DNA of 64,000 bases from Humibacillus sp. (GTDB lineage Bacteria; Actinomycetota; Actinomycetes; Actinomycetales; Dermatophilaceae). Below the pieces are notes generated by a model, which saw only the letters and a list, made by a program, of their open reading frames with translations, was not told where the DNA came from and did not search any database. This document shows, in pieces, positions 36,495 through 46,607 of this stretch; the first letter of the stretch is position 1; each line of letters starts with the position of its first letter. The position numbers and the translations under genes were made by a program. The stretch is from positions 1-64,000 of the forward strand of contig JAKDLG010000006.1 in assembly GCA_030452985.1 (NCBI GenBank), given 5' to 3'.

Positions 36495-37991
36495 GTGCCA
36501 CTCGAGACCGACGGCGAGAGTGCCGCTCGCGGCCGGGCGCACGACTGGGGCGATCTCGCCGACGACGGGTCGGCGACGAGCCTGTTGGAGGAGGCTCTGG
36601 CGGTGCTGCCCGGCGATGTCGAGTTCGCGGACGTGAGGCTCATCGAGGCGGAGGAGCTTCGTGCCTATCACCGCCACGAGGGTGACCCCGACGAGCGTCG
36701 GGAGCACAACGTGGGGATCGGCGTGCGAGTGCTGCTCGACGGCGCCTGGGGCTTCGCGTCCCGCCCCTTGGGAGCGTCCGGCGACCCGGCGGCCGCAGCT
36801 CGGCGAGCCCGGGCCGGTATCGGCGTCGGGGCTCCCTCGCGCCTGCCGGCTCGCGAAGGCGTCTCGGGTCGCTATGCCACCGAGGTCGGGCTCGACCCGT
36901 TCGCGGTGGACGACGCGAGCCGTCACGGCCTGCTCGCGGAGGTGATGGCCACGATGACTGTTCCGACCGCCGTTCGAGACGCCCAGACCGGGGTCAACGC
37001 GAAGCGACAGCATCGGCACTACGCCGACACCGAGGGCTCCCGCCAGCACCAGCACCTGATGGAGTCGGGCGCCATGATGGTCGCCACGGCGACCGACGGC
37101 CACGACATCCAGCGACGCAGCTACCCGAACTCCTTCCACGGTGACACTGCAGGGGCCGGCTGGGAGTTCGTGCTCGGCCTCGATCTGCTCGCCAACGCCG
37201 GCCGGGTCGGCGAGGAGGCCGTCGCGCTGCTGACGGCGCCGGTTGCGACACCCGGTCGTGCCGACCTGGTGATCGGGGCGCAACAGGTGTCGCTGCAGAT
37301 CCACGAGTCGGCAGGGCACCCCCTCGAGCTCGACCGCATCCTCGGCGACGAGCAGAACTTCGCGGGAACCTCGTTCATCGGGGTCGACGACGTCGGCCGG
37401 CTCCGCTACGGCTCACCCGCCGTGAACATCACCTCCGACCCCACCGTGCCGGGCACCCGGGGCAGCTTCGCGTTCGACGACGAGGGGACCCCCGCCTCTC
37501 GCACCCCGTTGGTCATCGAGGGCGTCGTGCACAACACGCTGTCTTCGCGTGAGTCGGCAGCTCGGGCCGGACTGCCGGTGACCGGTGCGGCCCGCTCTGA
37601 CGGCTGGGCCTACCTACCGGTCTGCTTCTCCACGCACGTGCACCTCGAGCCGGGGCACGGGTCGTTGATCGAGCTGCTCGAACGCCTGGGGACCGGCTAC
37701 TACCTGGACGACAACCACAGCTGGTCGATCGACGATCGGCGGGTCAACTTCCAGTTCGGGACCGAGGTGGCCTACGAGGTGAAACGCGGACGCAGGGGTC
37801 GGTTGTTGAAGAACTTCAGCTACGGCGGGGTGACCCCCCAGTTCTGGGGTTCGGTCGAGGCCGTCGCCGGCCCGGAGGAGGTTCGCAACTTCGGCTACCC
37901 CTGTGGCAAGGGCGAACCCAAGCAGTGGGGCTTCCTCAGCCATGGCGCTGCCCCCATCCTCGTCCGGGACCAGCGGATCGGGGTGGCCTGA
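36495..37991 (+). CDS. tldD-like: TldD-like metalloprotease
   Basis: HESAGH zinc motif in QIHESAGHPLELDRI; GTG start. Confidence 0.9.
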   Translation: MPLETDGESAARGRAHDWGDLADDGSATSLLEEALAVLPGDVEFADVRLIEAEELRAYHRHEGDPDERREHNVGIGVRVLLDGAWGFASRPLGASGDPAAAARRARAGIGVGAPSRLPAREGVSGRYATEVGLDPFAVDDASRHGLLAEVMATMTVPTAVRDAQTGVNAKRQHRHYADTEGSRQHQHLMESGAMMVATATDGHDIQRRSYPNSFHGDTAGAGWEFVLGLDLLANAGRVGEEAVALLTAPVATPGRADLVIGAQQVSLQIHESAGHPLELDRILGDEQNFAGTSFIGVDDVGRLRYGSPAVNITSDPTVPGTRGSFAFDDEGTPASRTPLVIEGVVHNTLSSRESAARAGLPVTGAARSDGWAYLPVCFSTHVHLEPGHGSLIELLERLGTGYYLDDNHSWSIDDRRVNFQFGTEVAYEVKRGRRGRLLKNFSYGGVTPQFWGSVEAVAGPEEVRNFGYPCGKGEPKQWGFLSHGAAPILVRDQRIGVA

Positions 37992-39421
37992 TGTCTACAG
38001 ACCCGACGAATGACGATGCCTTCGGTTCCGCCGTCGACCTCGACGCCGCTCTCGAGACCCTCACTGCGGTCGTCGGCGGCTCGGGCGCAGACGAGTTCGA
38101 CGCCTTCCTGACCGGCCGCAACGGGCAGTACACCCGGTTCGCCGGAGACCGCATCCACCAGCCGCAGGACATCGTCGAGGTGCAGGTGATGGTGCGAGCG
38201 GTCGTGAACGGTCATGCGGCGCGGGCCTCCACGAGCAGTCTGGCCGGTGCCGCACAGGCCGCGGCGTCGGCCGCCTCGTTGGCGCGGGCGATCGCCGCCG
38301 GGTCGGCTGCGCCCGGCGGTCAACGGGTCGCGACCCGCCAGACCTTCGGTACCGGCCCGGCCGGTCCGCCCCGTTCGATGCTCTGGTTCGACGACACAGC
38401 GGCGTTCGACGAGGCGGCCCGGGTCGAGCAGGTGCGGGCGGCCATGACCGCCGCGCAGGAGGGTGGCGCGACCGTGGCCGGCATGTTCGGGCGGGCCGCC
38501 ACCTCACTCGTGACGGCCACGAGTGGGGGCATCGAGCGAGCGACGCTCGCCACGGAGGCGCTGGCGAGCTGTACCTTCACCGTCGACGACGGCACGAGTC
38601 ACTTTGTCGACGTCGGGCGGTCGAGTGCGCGCCTGCAGCTCGGGCTCGCCATCAAGACCGGCCTGCAGCAGGCCGCGGCGAGCACGGGTCGAGGTGACCT
38701 GGAGCCGGGCGTCTACACGGTCGTGCTCGGGCCCGAGGCAACGGCAGAGCTTCTCGAGTTTCTCCCCACGTTCGGCTTCTCCGGGGAGCTCGCCGCAGCA
38801 GGGGTCGGGCTCTGGGCGCGGTCTCGGGGGCGGCAGGCGGCCGCCGCTGCCGTCGACATCGCCGACGACGCTCTGGCCGATATCGGCCTACCGGTCGGCT
38901 TCGACATCGAGAGTGTTCCCAAACAACGGGTGGGGCTGCTGAGCCACGGCGTCGTCGACTCCCCCGTGCTCGACCTCCACACGGCTCGCGTGCTGGCCTC
39001 CTCCCTCCCCCCGGCTCGGTCCACCGGTCACGCGCACATCGCCCGGGAGGAGGTTCCGGAGACGCGGGCCGCGAACATTGTGATGGCGGCGGGCACCTCG
39101 ACCGAGGCGGAACTGATCGCGGGCGTCGACCAGGGTGTCTACATCCAACGGTTCTGGTACACCCGTCCGGTCGACACCACGGCCACCACGATCACGGGAG
39201 TGACCCGCGACGCCTGCTTCGAGATCAGGGGTGGGCGCCTCGGCCGCCCGCTTCGTGGCATGAGGTTCACCCAGTCGGTTCTCGAGGTGCTGGCCTCGGT
39301 CGACGGGGTCGGTGACGTCCGGCGTTCGTCGCCGGTCATGAACGTGTGGAACGGCGCCATCACTGCTCCCGCCATTCGTGCGCACGGGTTTCGTCTCGGC
39401 GCCGCCCCGACGACGCCCTGA
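37991..39421 (+). CDS. pmbA-like: PmbA/TldE-like partner protein
   Basis: RNGQYTRFAGDRIHQPQDI...GDLEPGVYTVVLGPEA...; overlaps the tldD-like stop. Confidence 0.85.
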   Translation: MSTDPTNDDAFGSAVDLDAALETLTAVVGGSGADEFDAFLTGRNGQYTRFAGDRIHQPQDIVEVQVMVRAVVNGHAARASTSSLAGAAQAAASAASLARAIAAGSAAPGGQRVATRQTFGTGPAGPPRSMLWFDDTAAFDEAARVEQVRAAMTAAQEGGATVAGMFGRAATSLVTATSGGIERATLATEALASCTFTVDDGTSHFVDVGRSSARLQLGLAIKTGLQQAAASTGRGDLEPGVYTVVLGPEATAELLEFLPTFGFSGELAAAGVGLWARSRGRQAAAAAVDIADDALADIGLPVGFDIESVPKQRVGLLSHGVVDSPVLDLHTARVLASSLPPARSTGHAHIAREEVPETRAANIVMAAGTSTEAELIAGVDQGVYIQRFWYTRPVDTTATTITGVTRDACFEIRGGRLGRPLRGMRFTQSVLEVLASVDGVGDVRRSSPVMNVWNGAITAPAIRAHGFRLGAAPTTP

Positions 39422-39506
39422 CGACGCCCTGATACGCACCCCGACCTACAGGACCAACCCCCGACCAGCCCCGACCACCTCGAGGCCCCTGACTCCAAGG
39501 AGTGGA

Positions 39507-40382
39507 ATGACCCTGCTGTGCAACCGCGACCGTCTGGTGACCCAGGTGCTCACCGGCGAGGTGTGGCCCGCGCTGGGCGACCGGAACGGGTACCGCACCG
39601 ATGCCGACGGGCACCCCTTCCTGCTACCCGGTATGGGCGCCGTCACTCTGGGAGTGCACCCCGGCGACCCGGCGACCGGCTACGCCACCGACCACCTGGA
39701 GCCCGGCCTGTCGGTGCGCCACCGCGACGAGCGGGCGAACATGGCCCTGCAGTTCCTCACCTGTGTCGGTAACGCCGTCACCGTCCGCTCCGGCCCCTCT
39801 GCAGGAGCCGTCGGTCGGGTCATCGGGCAACACGCCTACGTGCTGGTCGATCTCGCCGAGAAGGCGCTGACGGGAGTCACCGTCGGCGACACCGTGACCG
39901 TGCACGCCCGGGGTCAAGGACTGCGCCTGACAGAGCATCCCGACGTCGTGGTGAAGAACACCGACCCGGACCTGCTCGACCTTCTCGGCATCGAGACCGG
40001 CGCCGACGGTCGACTTCAGGTGCCCGTGGCCACACGGGTACCGGCCGCGGCCGTCGGGGCGGGCGCCGGGATGTACTCCGAGTTCGCGAACACCGACCTG
40101 ATGGGGGCCTACCCCGGTCAGAAGGCGGATCTCTCGCTGGGCCTGGAGGGGCTGCGGGTCGGTGACCTCGTGGCGCTGGACGACCAGGACCACCGGTTCG
40201 GCCGTGGCTACCGACCCGGGTTCACGACCATCGGGGTGATCAGCACCGGTCACTGTCGGCTGTTCGGTCACGGCCCGGGCGCGAGCACGCTGCTCTCCGG
40301 GCCGTCGTCGGCGTTCGACGTCCGCATCGACGACGCGGCCAACCTTGCCGCTGCCCTGACCACGATGGGAGACCTGTCATGA
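39507..40382 (+). CDS. DUF4438-like protein
   Basis: Domain layout and tandem paralogy; family assignment from memory. Confidence 0.65.
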   Translation: MTLLCNRDRLVTQVLTGEVWPALGDRNGYRTDADGHPFLLPGMGAVTLGVHPGDPATGYATDHLEPGLSVRHRDERANMALQFLTCVGNAVTVRSGPSAGAVGRVIGQHAYVLVDLAEKALTGVTVGDTVTVHARGQGLRLTEHPDVVVKNTDPDLLDLLGIETGADGRLQVPVATRVPAAAVGAGAGMYSEFANTDLMGAYPGQKADLSLGLEGLRVGDLVALDDQDHRFGRGYRPGFTTIGVISTGHCRLFGHGPGASTLLSGPSSAFDVRIDDAANLAAALTTMGDLS

Positions 40383-41254
40383 ACACCCCCACGCTGGCGG
40401 CCAGCAACCTGGCCGGAGTCGTCGAGCACCCCGGTCTCGACAACAACCCGTACCTCGTCGATGTCGATGGACGCCCCTACGTGCCCGTCGGTGACGGAGG
40501 GGTTGTGCTGGGAATCTCTCTCGGGGACAGCGTCTTCGCCTTCGACGCCGATCACGCCAGCGCCGCGGTGTCGCTGGTCCACCCCGATCAGGCTGCGCGG
40601 TACGCGCTGACCGCGTTCGCCTGCCTGGGCAACCCGGTGACGGTGCGCAGCGGCGCTGCCGGGGGTGCCACAGGCGTCGTGCTCGGCAAGCGGGGCGAGC
40701 AGGGCCGGGTGCTGGCCTGGTTCCCGCCCGAGACCCTCGCCACCATCGTTCCCGGCGACGCCATGTCGGTACGGGCCTTCGGTCAGGGAGCCGGCTTGTC
40801 AGTGGCCCTCACCGAGACTGGGGCCGAGCTGCTCAACGTCGACCCCGGCATCCTGCCCCGGCTCGGAGTTCACCTCGGCGACACCTCGCTCTCGGCGGCG
40901 GTGCGGGGCATCGTCGGCTCGGAGCTCGTGGGGAACGGGCTCGGTCGCCCGGCCCACCAGTGGGACCTCGACCTTCAGGTCGACGTGGGCAACGCCGGCC
41001 CCTTGGGGTTGCGGGGCTTGGCGATCGGCGACCTGGTGGCTGTCGCCGATCTCGACGTGCGGCACAACGCCGGGTACCGCAGGGGTTGGGTGACCCTCGG
41101 TGTCGTCGTGACGACCACAAGCCCCCGCCCCGGCCACGGGGTGGGGATGATGCCGATGCTGTCGGCCCCGAGCACGGCGGTGGAGCTCGACCTGCGACCC
41201 GATGACCACGTCGGCGTCAGCGCGAAGCTGCTGACCGAGCTGGCCGGTCGATGA
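40379..41254 (+). CDS. DUF4438-like protein, paralog of preceding gene
   Basis: Similar positions of GNxVTVRSG, Vx...NxDP, GDLVA(L/V)xD...YRxG(F/W)xTxGV. Confidence 0.65.
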   Translation: MNTPTLAASNLAGVVEHPGLDNNPYLVDVDGRPYVPVGDGGVVLGISLGDSVFAFDADHASAAVSLVHPDQAARYALTAFACLGNPVTVRSGAAGGATGVVLGKRGEQGRVLAWFPPETLATIVPGDAMSVRAFGQGAGLSVALTETGAELLNVDPGILPRLGVHLGDTSLSAAVRGIVGSELVGNGLGRPAHQWDLDLQVDVGNAGPLGLRGLAIGDLVAVADLDVRHNAGYRRGWVTLGVVVTTTSPRPGHGVGMMPMLSAPSTAVELDLRPDDHVGVSAKLLTELAGR

Positions 41255-42096
41255 CCCTGAAACGGGCTTTGGCGGCCCCCAACTTCGCGGTGGACCCGCA
41301 CGACCTCGTCGAGCTCGGAGTATCGGCAGAGAAGGCCGGCTTCGACGGGTTCTTCCTCTGGGACCACATCATGTTCAGCAACGACGGGGTCGGTCCCGAC
41401 ATCCTCGACCCCTGGCTCGTGCTGGCGTTGATCGCTGAGGCGACCGACCGCATCACGATCGGCACGATGATCACGCCCGTGTCGCGCCGACGACCAGCAG
41501 TGCTCGCCCGCCAGACCGCCACCCTCGACCGGATCAGCGGGGGGCGAGTCGTGCTGGGCGTAGGCATCGGCTCGCCCGCCCAGGGTGACTTCGCCCTCTT
41601 CGGCGACGAGGCGGATGCCGTGACCCGCGCGGAGATGCTCGACGAGGGGCTCGCCGTGCTCGAAGGGCTCTGGAGCGGGGAGCCGTTCACCCACTCGGGC
41701 AAGCATTACACCATCGACGGGGTGAGCTTCACTCCGACGCCAGTACAGCGGCCCAGGATTCCGGTCTGGGTCGGCGGCACCCTCCCTCGGCGACGGCCCC
41801 TGCTCAGGGCCGCCCGGTGGGACGGCGCGGTGCCCATCACGTGGGCCGACGGCCGGCTGGCTCGACCCTCTGTCGAACAGATCGCCGGCGTTCGTGACCT
41901 CGTGGCCCAGCACCGTGAGCCCGGAGGCTCGGCGTTCGACCTCGCCGTCTGGGCCGAGGTCACCGATGACCCGCGGCAGCTGATGAGCGAGCTGCCTGAC
42001 TACGTGGAGGCAGGTGCAACGTGGTGGATCGAGACGGCGAAGCCGGAACCGGGCTGGCACGCCGAGCTCGTCGAGCGCATCAGGGCAGGAGTCTGA
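41251..42096 (+). CDS. LLM-class flavin-dependent oxidoreductase
   Basis: AEKAGFDGFFLWDHIMF...ATLDRISGGRVVLGVGIG. Confidence 0.92.
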   Translation: MTLKRALAAPNFAVDPHDLVELGVSAEKAGFDGFFLWDHIMFSNDGVGPDILDPWLVLALIAEATDRITIGTMITPVSRRRPAVLARQTATLDRISGGRVVLGVGIGSPAQGDFALFGDEADAVTRAEMLDEGLAVLEGLWSGEPFTHSGKHYTIDGVSFTPTPVQRPRIPVWVGGTLPRRRPLLRAARWDGAVPITWADGRLARPSVEQIAGVRDLVAQHREPGGSAFDLAVWAEVTDDPRQLMSELPDYVEAGATWWIETAKPEPGWHAELVERIRAGV

Positions 42097-42193
42097 ACCG
42101 GCGAACCGTTCGCTGGCGCGCAGCCGGGCACCCCCGGGCGCGCAGCCGACGCCGTGCGGGGGAACGCGCGCCGGGTGATGACGGAGGTGGCGT

Positions 42194-43117
42194 ATGTCTC
42201 AGGTCGCAGTGAGTCTGGCGGGTCTGCGTGCCATCGAGGCCCTGGCGACCCACGGGTCGATCTCTGCCGCAGCCGTGGCGCTGGGATACACCCCTTCGGC
42301 CGTCTCGCAACAGATCCTCCGGCTGGAACGCGACCTGCGCCAGAGCCTCGTCGAACGTGGAGGGCGGCGCGCGACGCTGACGCAGCCGGGCGAGATCCTC
42401 GCCCTCTCTGCCCGCCGCATCATCATCGAGCTCGAGAGCATGAACGCCAGGCTCCAGGCGGACGCGCAGACCGTCACGGGCACCCTGACCGTCGCGGCCT
42501 TTCCCAGTGCCGCGAGAGGGGTGCTACCCATCGCGATGAGCCGGTTGCTGGGTCACTGGCCACAGCTGCAGCTGCGCCTGATGGAGGTCAGCTCCCATCG
42601 CGCCGTCGACCTGGTCGCCGGTGGCAGCGCCGACCTCGCCGTGGCCCATGACTGGATCGGCGTCAACGTGGAGGTTCCCGCCGACGTGGTCACGAGGCAC
42701 CTAGGCGACGACGTCTCCGACGTGCTGGTCAGCTCGCGTCACCCGATGGCCGCCAAACCGGACGCTGACCTGCTCGACTTCGCCGACGATGCCTGGTTGT
42801 TCGAACCGGGTTCGGTCGCCCACGAGTTCTTGCTCCACGCCTTCCGCGGGGTCGACGAATCGGTCTCGCTCGGCCACATGATCAGTGAGTACTCGACCCA
42901 GGTGGAGATGGTGGGTGCTGGTCTCGGCGTGGCACTGGCGCCTCGGATGGGGCGGGGCCGGCTACCCGACACCGTTCGTGCGGTCGGGGTGCGATCACCA
43001 CCCCTACGTCGGATCTTCGGGGCCTGGCGATCCTCGTCAGACGGGCGTCCAGCCATCGAGGCCGCCCTGCAGGAGCTCGAGCACGCCTGCCTGCCCTCGC
43101 AGGATCAACCGAGGTAG
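42194..43117 (+). CDS. LysR-family regulator
   Basis: LRAIEALATHGSISAAAVALGYTPSAVSQQILRLERDL. Confidence 0.93.
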   Translation: MSQVAVSLAGLRAIEALATHGSISAAAVALGYTPSAVSQQILRLERDLRQSLVERGGRRATLTQPGEILALSARRIIIELESMNARLQADAQTVTGTLTVAAFPSAARGVLPIAMSRLLGHWPQLQLRLMEVSSHRAVDLVAGGSADLAVAHDWIGVNVEVPADVVTRHLGDDVSDVLVSSRHPMAAKPDADLLDFADDAWLFEPGSVAHEFLLHAFRGVDESVSLGHMISEYSTQVEMVGAGLGVALAPRMGRGRLPDTVRAVGVRSPPLRRIFGAWRSSSDGRPAIEAALQELEHACLPSQDQPR

Positions 43118-43476
43118 ACGACGGCATCCAGCTCGACCTTGACCTGGCGTAGCCCCGCGACCACGGTCGTCCGCGCCGGCGGCGTGTCGTCGAAGAACTC
43201 GGCGTAGGCCCGGTTGAACTCCGCGAAGTCGGCGCCGTCGGCCAGGTAGGCCGTGATCTTGACCGAGTCGGTGAGTCGACCGCCGGCAGCACGGACGATC
43301 ACCTCGAGGTTGCGCAGCGTCAATCGGGTCTCGCTGGCCACCCCGGCCGCTTCGTAGGTGCCATCGGCCTGGCGAGGCACCTGTCCCGAGACGTACAGGA
43401 AGTCACCCGCGCGAACCGCCTGGGAGTAGGGGCCGGCGGGTACGGGCGCCTCCACTGTTCGAATCGACTGCCTCAT
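43105..43476 (-). CDS. RidA family protein
   Basis: VPAGPYSQAVRAGDFLYVSGQVP...VKVELDAVVYL. Confidence 0.93.
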   Translation of the reverse strand: MRQSIRTVEAPVPAGPYSQAVRAGDFLYVSGQVPRQADGTYEAAGVASETRLTLRNLEVIVRAAGGRLTDSVKITAYLADGADFAEFNRAYAEFFDDTPPARTTVVAGLRQVKVELDAVVYLG

Positions 43477-44594
43477 TGCTGCTCCATCCTGCTGGTCGTT
43501 GGTGTCCGGTTGATCTGGTGGTGGTCGACCTCGGGAAAGTGGCACCGAGCCCGGTGCCCTTGCGACACCAGGGGCAACAGGTCTGGGGCCTCACTCTCAC
43601 AGATGTCCTGGGCCTTGTAGCACCGGCTGCGGAACGGGCACCCGGAAGGAGGGTTCAACGGATCGGGAAGCTCCCCGCGGATCCTCGGTGGCTTCTTGGC
43701 CGGCGACCCGTCAGCGTCGAACTCGGCGGTCGCCACGCTTGCCAGCAGGGCCTCGGTGTAGGGATGGGCCGGCTGGGTGTACACCGTCTCCGAGGGGCCC
43801 TCCTCCACGATCCGGCCCAGATAGATCACGGCGATCCGGTCGGAGACGTGACGAACGATCGACAGGTCGTGGGAGATGAACACGTACGACAGGCCGAGCG
43901 AGGACTGCAGTGAAACCAGCAGGTTGATCACCTGGGCCTGCACCGACACGTCCAACGCCGATACCGGCTCGTCACACACCATGATCGACGGTTTGGGCGC
44001 CAGGGCTCTCGCGATCCCCACCCGCTGCCGCTGCCCTCCCGACAGCTGGTGCGGAAACTTCTCCAGCTGGTGCGGCCCCAACCCGACCAGGCCCAGCATC
44101 TCGACCACCAGGGCTCGACGCTCTGACCGCGCCGCGAGCAGCGGATGGGCCACGAACGCCTCGGCGACGATGTCGTACACCGTCATCCTCGGGTTGAGCG
44201 ACGAGTAGGGGTCCTGCATCACCAGCTGGATGGCGCTGCTTCGCCACGTTCGGCTCGCCGACGCGAGCGATCGTCCCATCAGCTCGACCGTCCCCGAGGT
44301 CGGCGTCTCCAGGCCGAGGGCGAGCTTCGCGAGGGTGGACTTGCCGCATCCGCTCTCCCCCACCACGCCCAACGTCTCGCCGGCCGCCAGACTCAGCGAG
44401 ATGCCGTCGACGGCCGTGAGCACCGGGCGCCGCTTCGGGATGAGGCTTCGGCCGACGGAGTAGGTCTTGACGACCTGACGCACCTCGAGCACCGGCGACA
44501 CCGCGGGCGTGGCCCTGGCCCCCGCGGCGTCGGCTCGGGCACCACCCTGGACACCGGACTGGGCACCGGACCGGGCACCGACCTGCTCAGACAT
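43473..44594 (-). CDS. oligopeptide ABC transporter ATP-binding protein (DppF-like)
   Basis: GESGCGKSTLAKL; LSGGQRQRVGIARAL. Confidence 0.93.
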   Translation of the reverse strand: MSEQVGARSGAQSGVQGGARADAAGARATPAVSPVLEVRQVVKTYSVGRSLIPKRRPVLTAVDGISLSLAAGETLGVVGESGCGKSTLAKLALGLETPTSGTVELMGRSLASASRTWRSSAIQLVMQDPYSSLNPRMTVYDIVAEAFVAHPLLAARSERRALVVEMLGLVGLGPHQLEKFPHQLSGGQRQRVGIARALAPKPSIMVCDEPVSALDVSVQAQVINLLVSLQSSLGLSYVFISHDLSIVRHVSDRIAVIYLGRIVEEGPSETVYTQPAHPYTEALLASVATAEFDADGSPAKKPPRIRGELPDPLNPPSGCPFRSRCYKAQDICESEAPDLLPLVSQGHRARCHFPEVDHHQINRTPTTSRMEQQ

Positions 44595-45633
44595 GGTCGG
44601 CCAGCTCTCGGGCGATGAGGCAGGCGGAACGGTGACCGGGTGCCACCGTCACGGTCGGCGGTACGGCGACGAGACACTGGTCCATCGCATGGGAGCACCG
44701 CGGTGCGAACGCGCACCCCACCCCGACCTCGCGCGGGTCAGGGGGTGCGCCGGGAATGACGTTGAGCCCGGTCTCACGATGAGCAGACTGTGGCACCGAG
44801 TCGAGCAGCGCGCGAGAGTAGGGGTGAGCGGCCTGCGTGAAGATCCCTGCTGTGACGCATGACTCGACGACGCGTCCGGCGTACATGAGGATGATGCGGT
44901 CGGCGAACTCGGAGACGACCCCCAGGTCGTGGGTGATCAGGATCAGGCCCATGTCGCGATCGGAGCACAACCGCTGCAACGTCTCCATGATCTGCGCCTG
45001 GATGGTGACGTCCAAGGCCGTGGTGGGCTCATCGGCGATGAGCAGCTCGGGTTCGAGGGCGATGGCCATCGCGATCATGACTCGCTGGCGCATGCCTCCG
45101 GAGAACTCGTGCGGGTAGTCCCGCATGCGGTTTCGCGCGTTGGGGATCTCGACGAGGTCGAGCAGCTCTGCGGCCCGCGCGTTCGCCTCACGGCGGCCCA
45201 TGCCGGCCCGCTTTCGCAGCACCTCCGCCACCTGAAAGCCCACACTGAAGACCGGGTTCAACGCGGAGAGGGAGTCCTGGAAGATCATGCTGATGTGCCG
45301 TCCGCGGATGTCGCGGCGCCGGCGCTCCGGCATCTTAAGCAGGTCGTGGCCCTGGAACGAGATGCTTCCTGAGCTGATGTAGGCGGGCGGTGTGTCGAGG
45401 ATCCCCATGATGGCGTGACCGGTCATCGTCTTGCCCGAACCAGACTCACCCAGCACCGCGACCGTCTCCCCTCGAGCCACCTCGAACGAGACGTCACGCA
45501 CGATGTCGATCGACTCGCGACGGGTCCGGATCTGTACCCCGAGTGAGCGGACCTCGAGCAGAGCCGGCTCGGTAGCAGCACCGGCGAGGACGGGGCCCGG
45601 CAGGGCCGGCGAGTCATCGAGCATGACGGTCAC
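44587..45633 (-). CDS. oligopeptide ABC transporter ATP-binding protein (DppD-like)
   Basis: GESGSGKTMTGHA; FSGGMRQRVMIAMAI. Confidence 0.93.
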   Translation of the reverse strand: MTVMLDDSPALPGPVLAGAATEPALLEVRSLGVQIRTRRESIDIVRDVSFEVARGETVAVLGESGSGKTMTGHAIMGILDTPPAYISSGSISFQGHDLLKMPERRRRDIRGRHISMIFQDSLSALNPVFSVGFQVAEVLRKRAGMGRREANARAAELLDLVEIPNARNRMRDYPHEFSGGMRQRVMIAMAIALEPELLIADEPTTALDVTIQAQIMETLQRLCSDRDMGLILITHDLGVVSEFADRIILMYAGRVVESCVTAGIFTQAAHPYSRALLDSVPQSAHRETGLNVIPGAPPDPREVGVGCAFAPRCSHAMDQCLVAVPPTVTVAPGHRSACLIARELADHV

Positions 45634-46607
45634 CTCCTGTTCGTGGGGTCGAGGGCTTCACGCAGGGCCTCGCCGGCCAGCACGAACGCCAGGATGGTGA
45701 TGGCCAGGAAGATGCTGGGAAAGAGCAGCACATGGAACCCGGTACGAAGGTAGGGCTGCCCGTCACTGACCATCTGACCCCAGGAGACGGCCGGGGGGTG
45801 GAGGCCCAGGCCCAGGTAGGACAGCGACGCCTCCGTCGCGATGTAGCCGCCGACCCGCATGGTGGAGAGCACCAGGATCGGTGAGATCGCGTTCGGCAGG
45901 ATGTGGCGGAAGAGCACCCGAGACCCCGATAGCCCCAGTGCCTTGCCGGCGACGACATAGTCGGCGTTGCGGGTGACCAACACGGTCGAACGCAGCACCC
46001 TGGCGATGCTGGGCCAACCGAAGACGATGATGGTCAGGATCAGGATCGTCTCCACCTGCCAGTTCGGGGTGTCGAACGTGGTCAGGGTGCTGAGCACGAT
46101 GATACCGGCCAGCGCGAAGGGGATACCGAGCAGCATGTCGCCGATCCGCGAGATGACCGAGTCGACGGGGCCGCTCGAGTAGGCCGCGACCGAACCGAGC
46201 ACGATGCCGATCAAGGTGGTGCCCAGGGTGCAGGCGAAGCCGACCGTGAGCGAGGCGCGAGCGCCGTAGACCACTCGGGTGTAAACGTTGCGGCCGTTCA
46301 CGTCGAAGCCGAACCACCCCTCGGACGACGGCCCCTGCAGGCTCTTCGACAGGGAGCCCTGGTTCGGGTCCCCAGAGGCAAACCATGACGGAGCGATCGC
46401 CATCAGGGTCAGGATCAGGATCACCCCGATACTGATGAGGAACAGCGGCTTGCTGCGAAGCACGCGCCACGCGTCGATCCACACCCCCCGGGTGCGAGTG
46501 TCACTCGCCTCCTCCTCGCCGCGGGACACCGGTCCCGTCGGCCCTGCCGAATCCGTCTGGCCCCCAAGGACCTCGGCCGCCATCTCCTCCGCCAGTGGCT
46601 CAGACAT
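45630..46607 (-). CDS. ABC transporter permease (DppC-like)
   Basis: Typical binding-protein-dependent permease; overlaps neighbours. Confidence 0.92.
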   Translation of the reverse strand: MSEPLAEEMAAEVLGGQTDSAGPTGPVSRGEEEASDTRTRGVWIDAWRVLRSKPLFLISIGVILILTLMAIAPSWFASGDPNQGSLSKSLQGPSSEGWFGFDVNGRNVYTRVVYGARASLTVGFACTLGTTLIGIVLGSVAAYSSGPVDSVISRIGDMLLGIPFALAGIIVLSTLTTFDTPNWQVETILILTIIVFGWPSIARVLRSTVLVTRNADYVVAGKALGLSGSRVLFRHILPNAISPILVLSTMRVGGYIATEASLSYLGLGLHPPAVSWGQMVSDGQPYLRTGFHVLLFPSIFLAITILAFVLAGEALREALDPTNRR

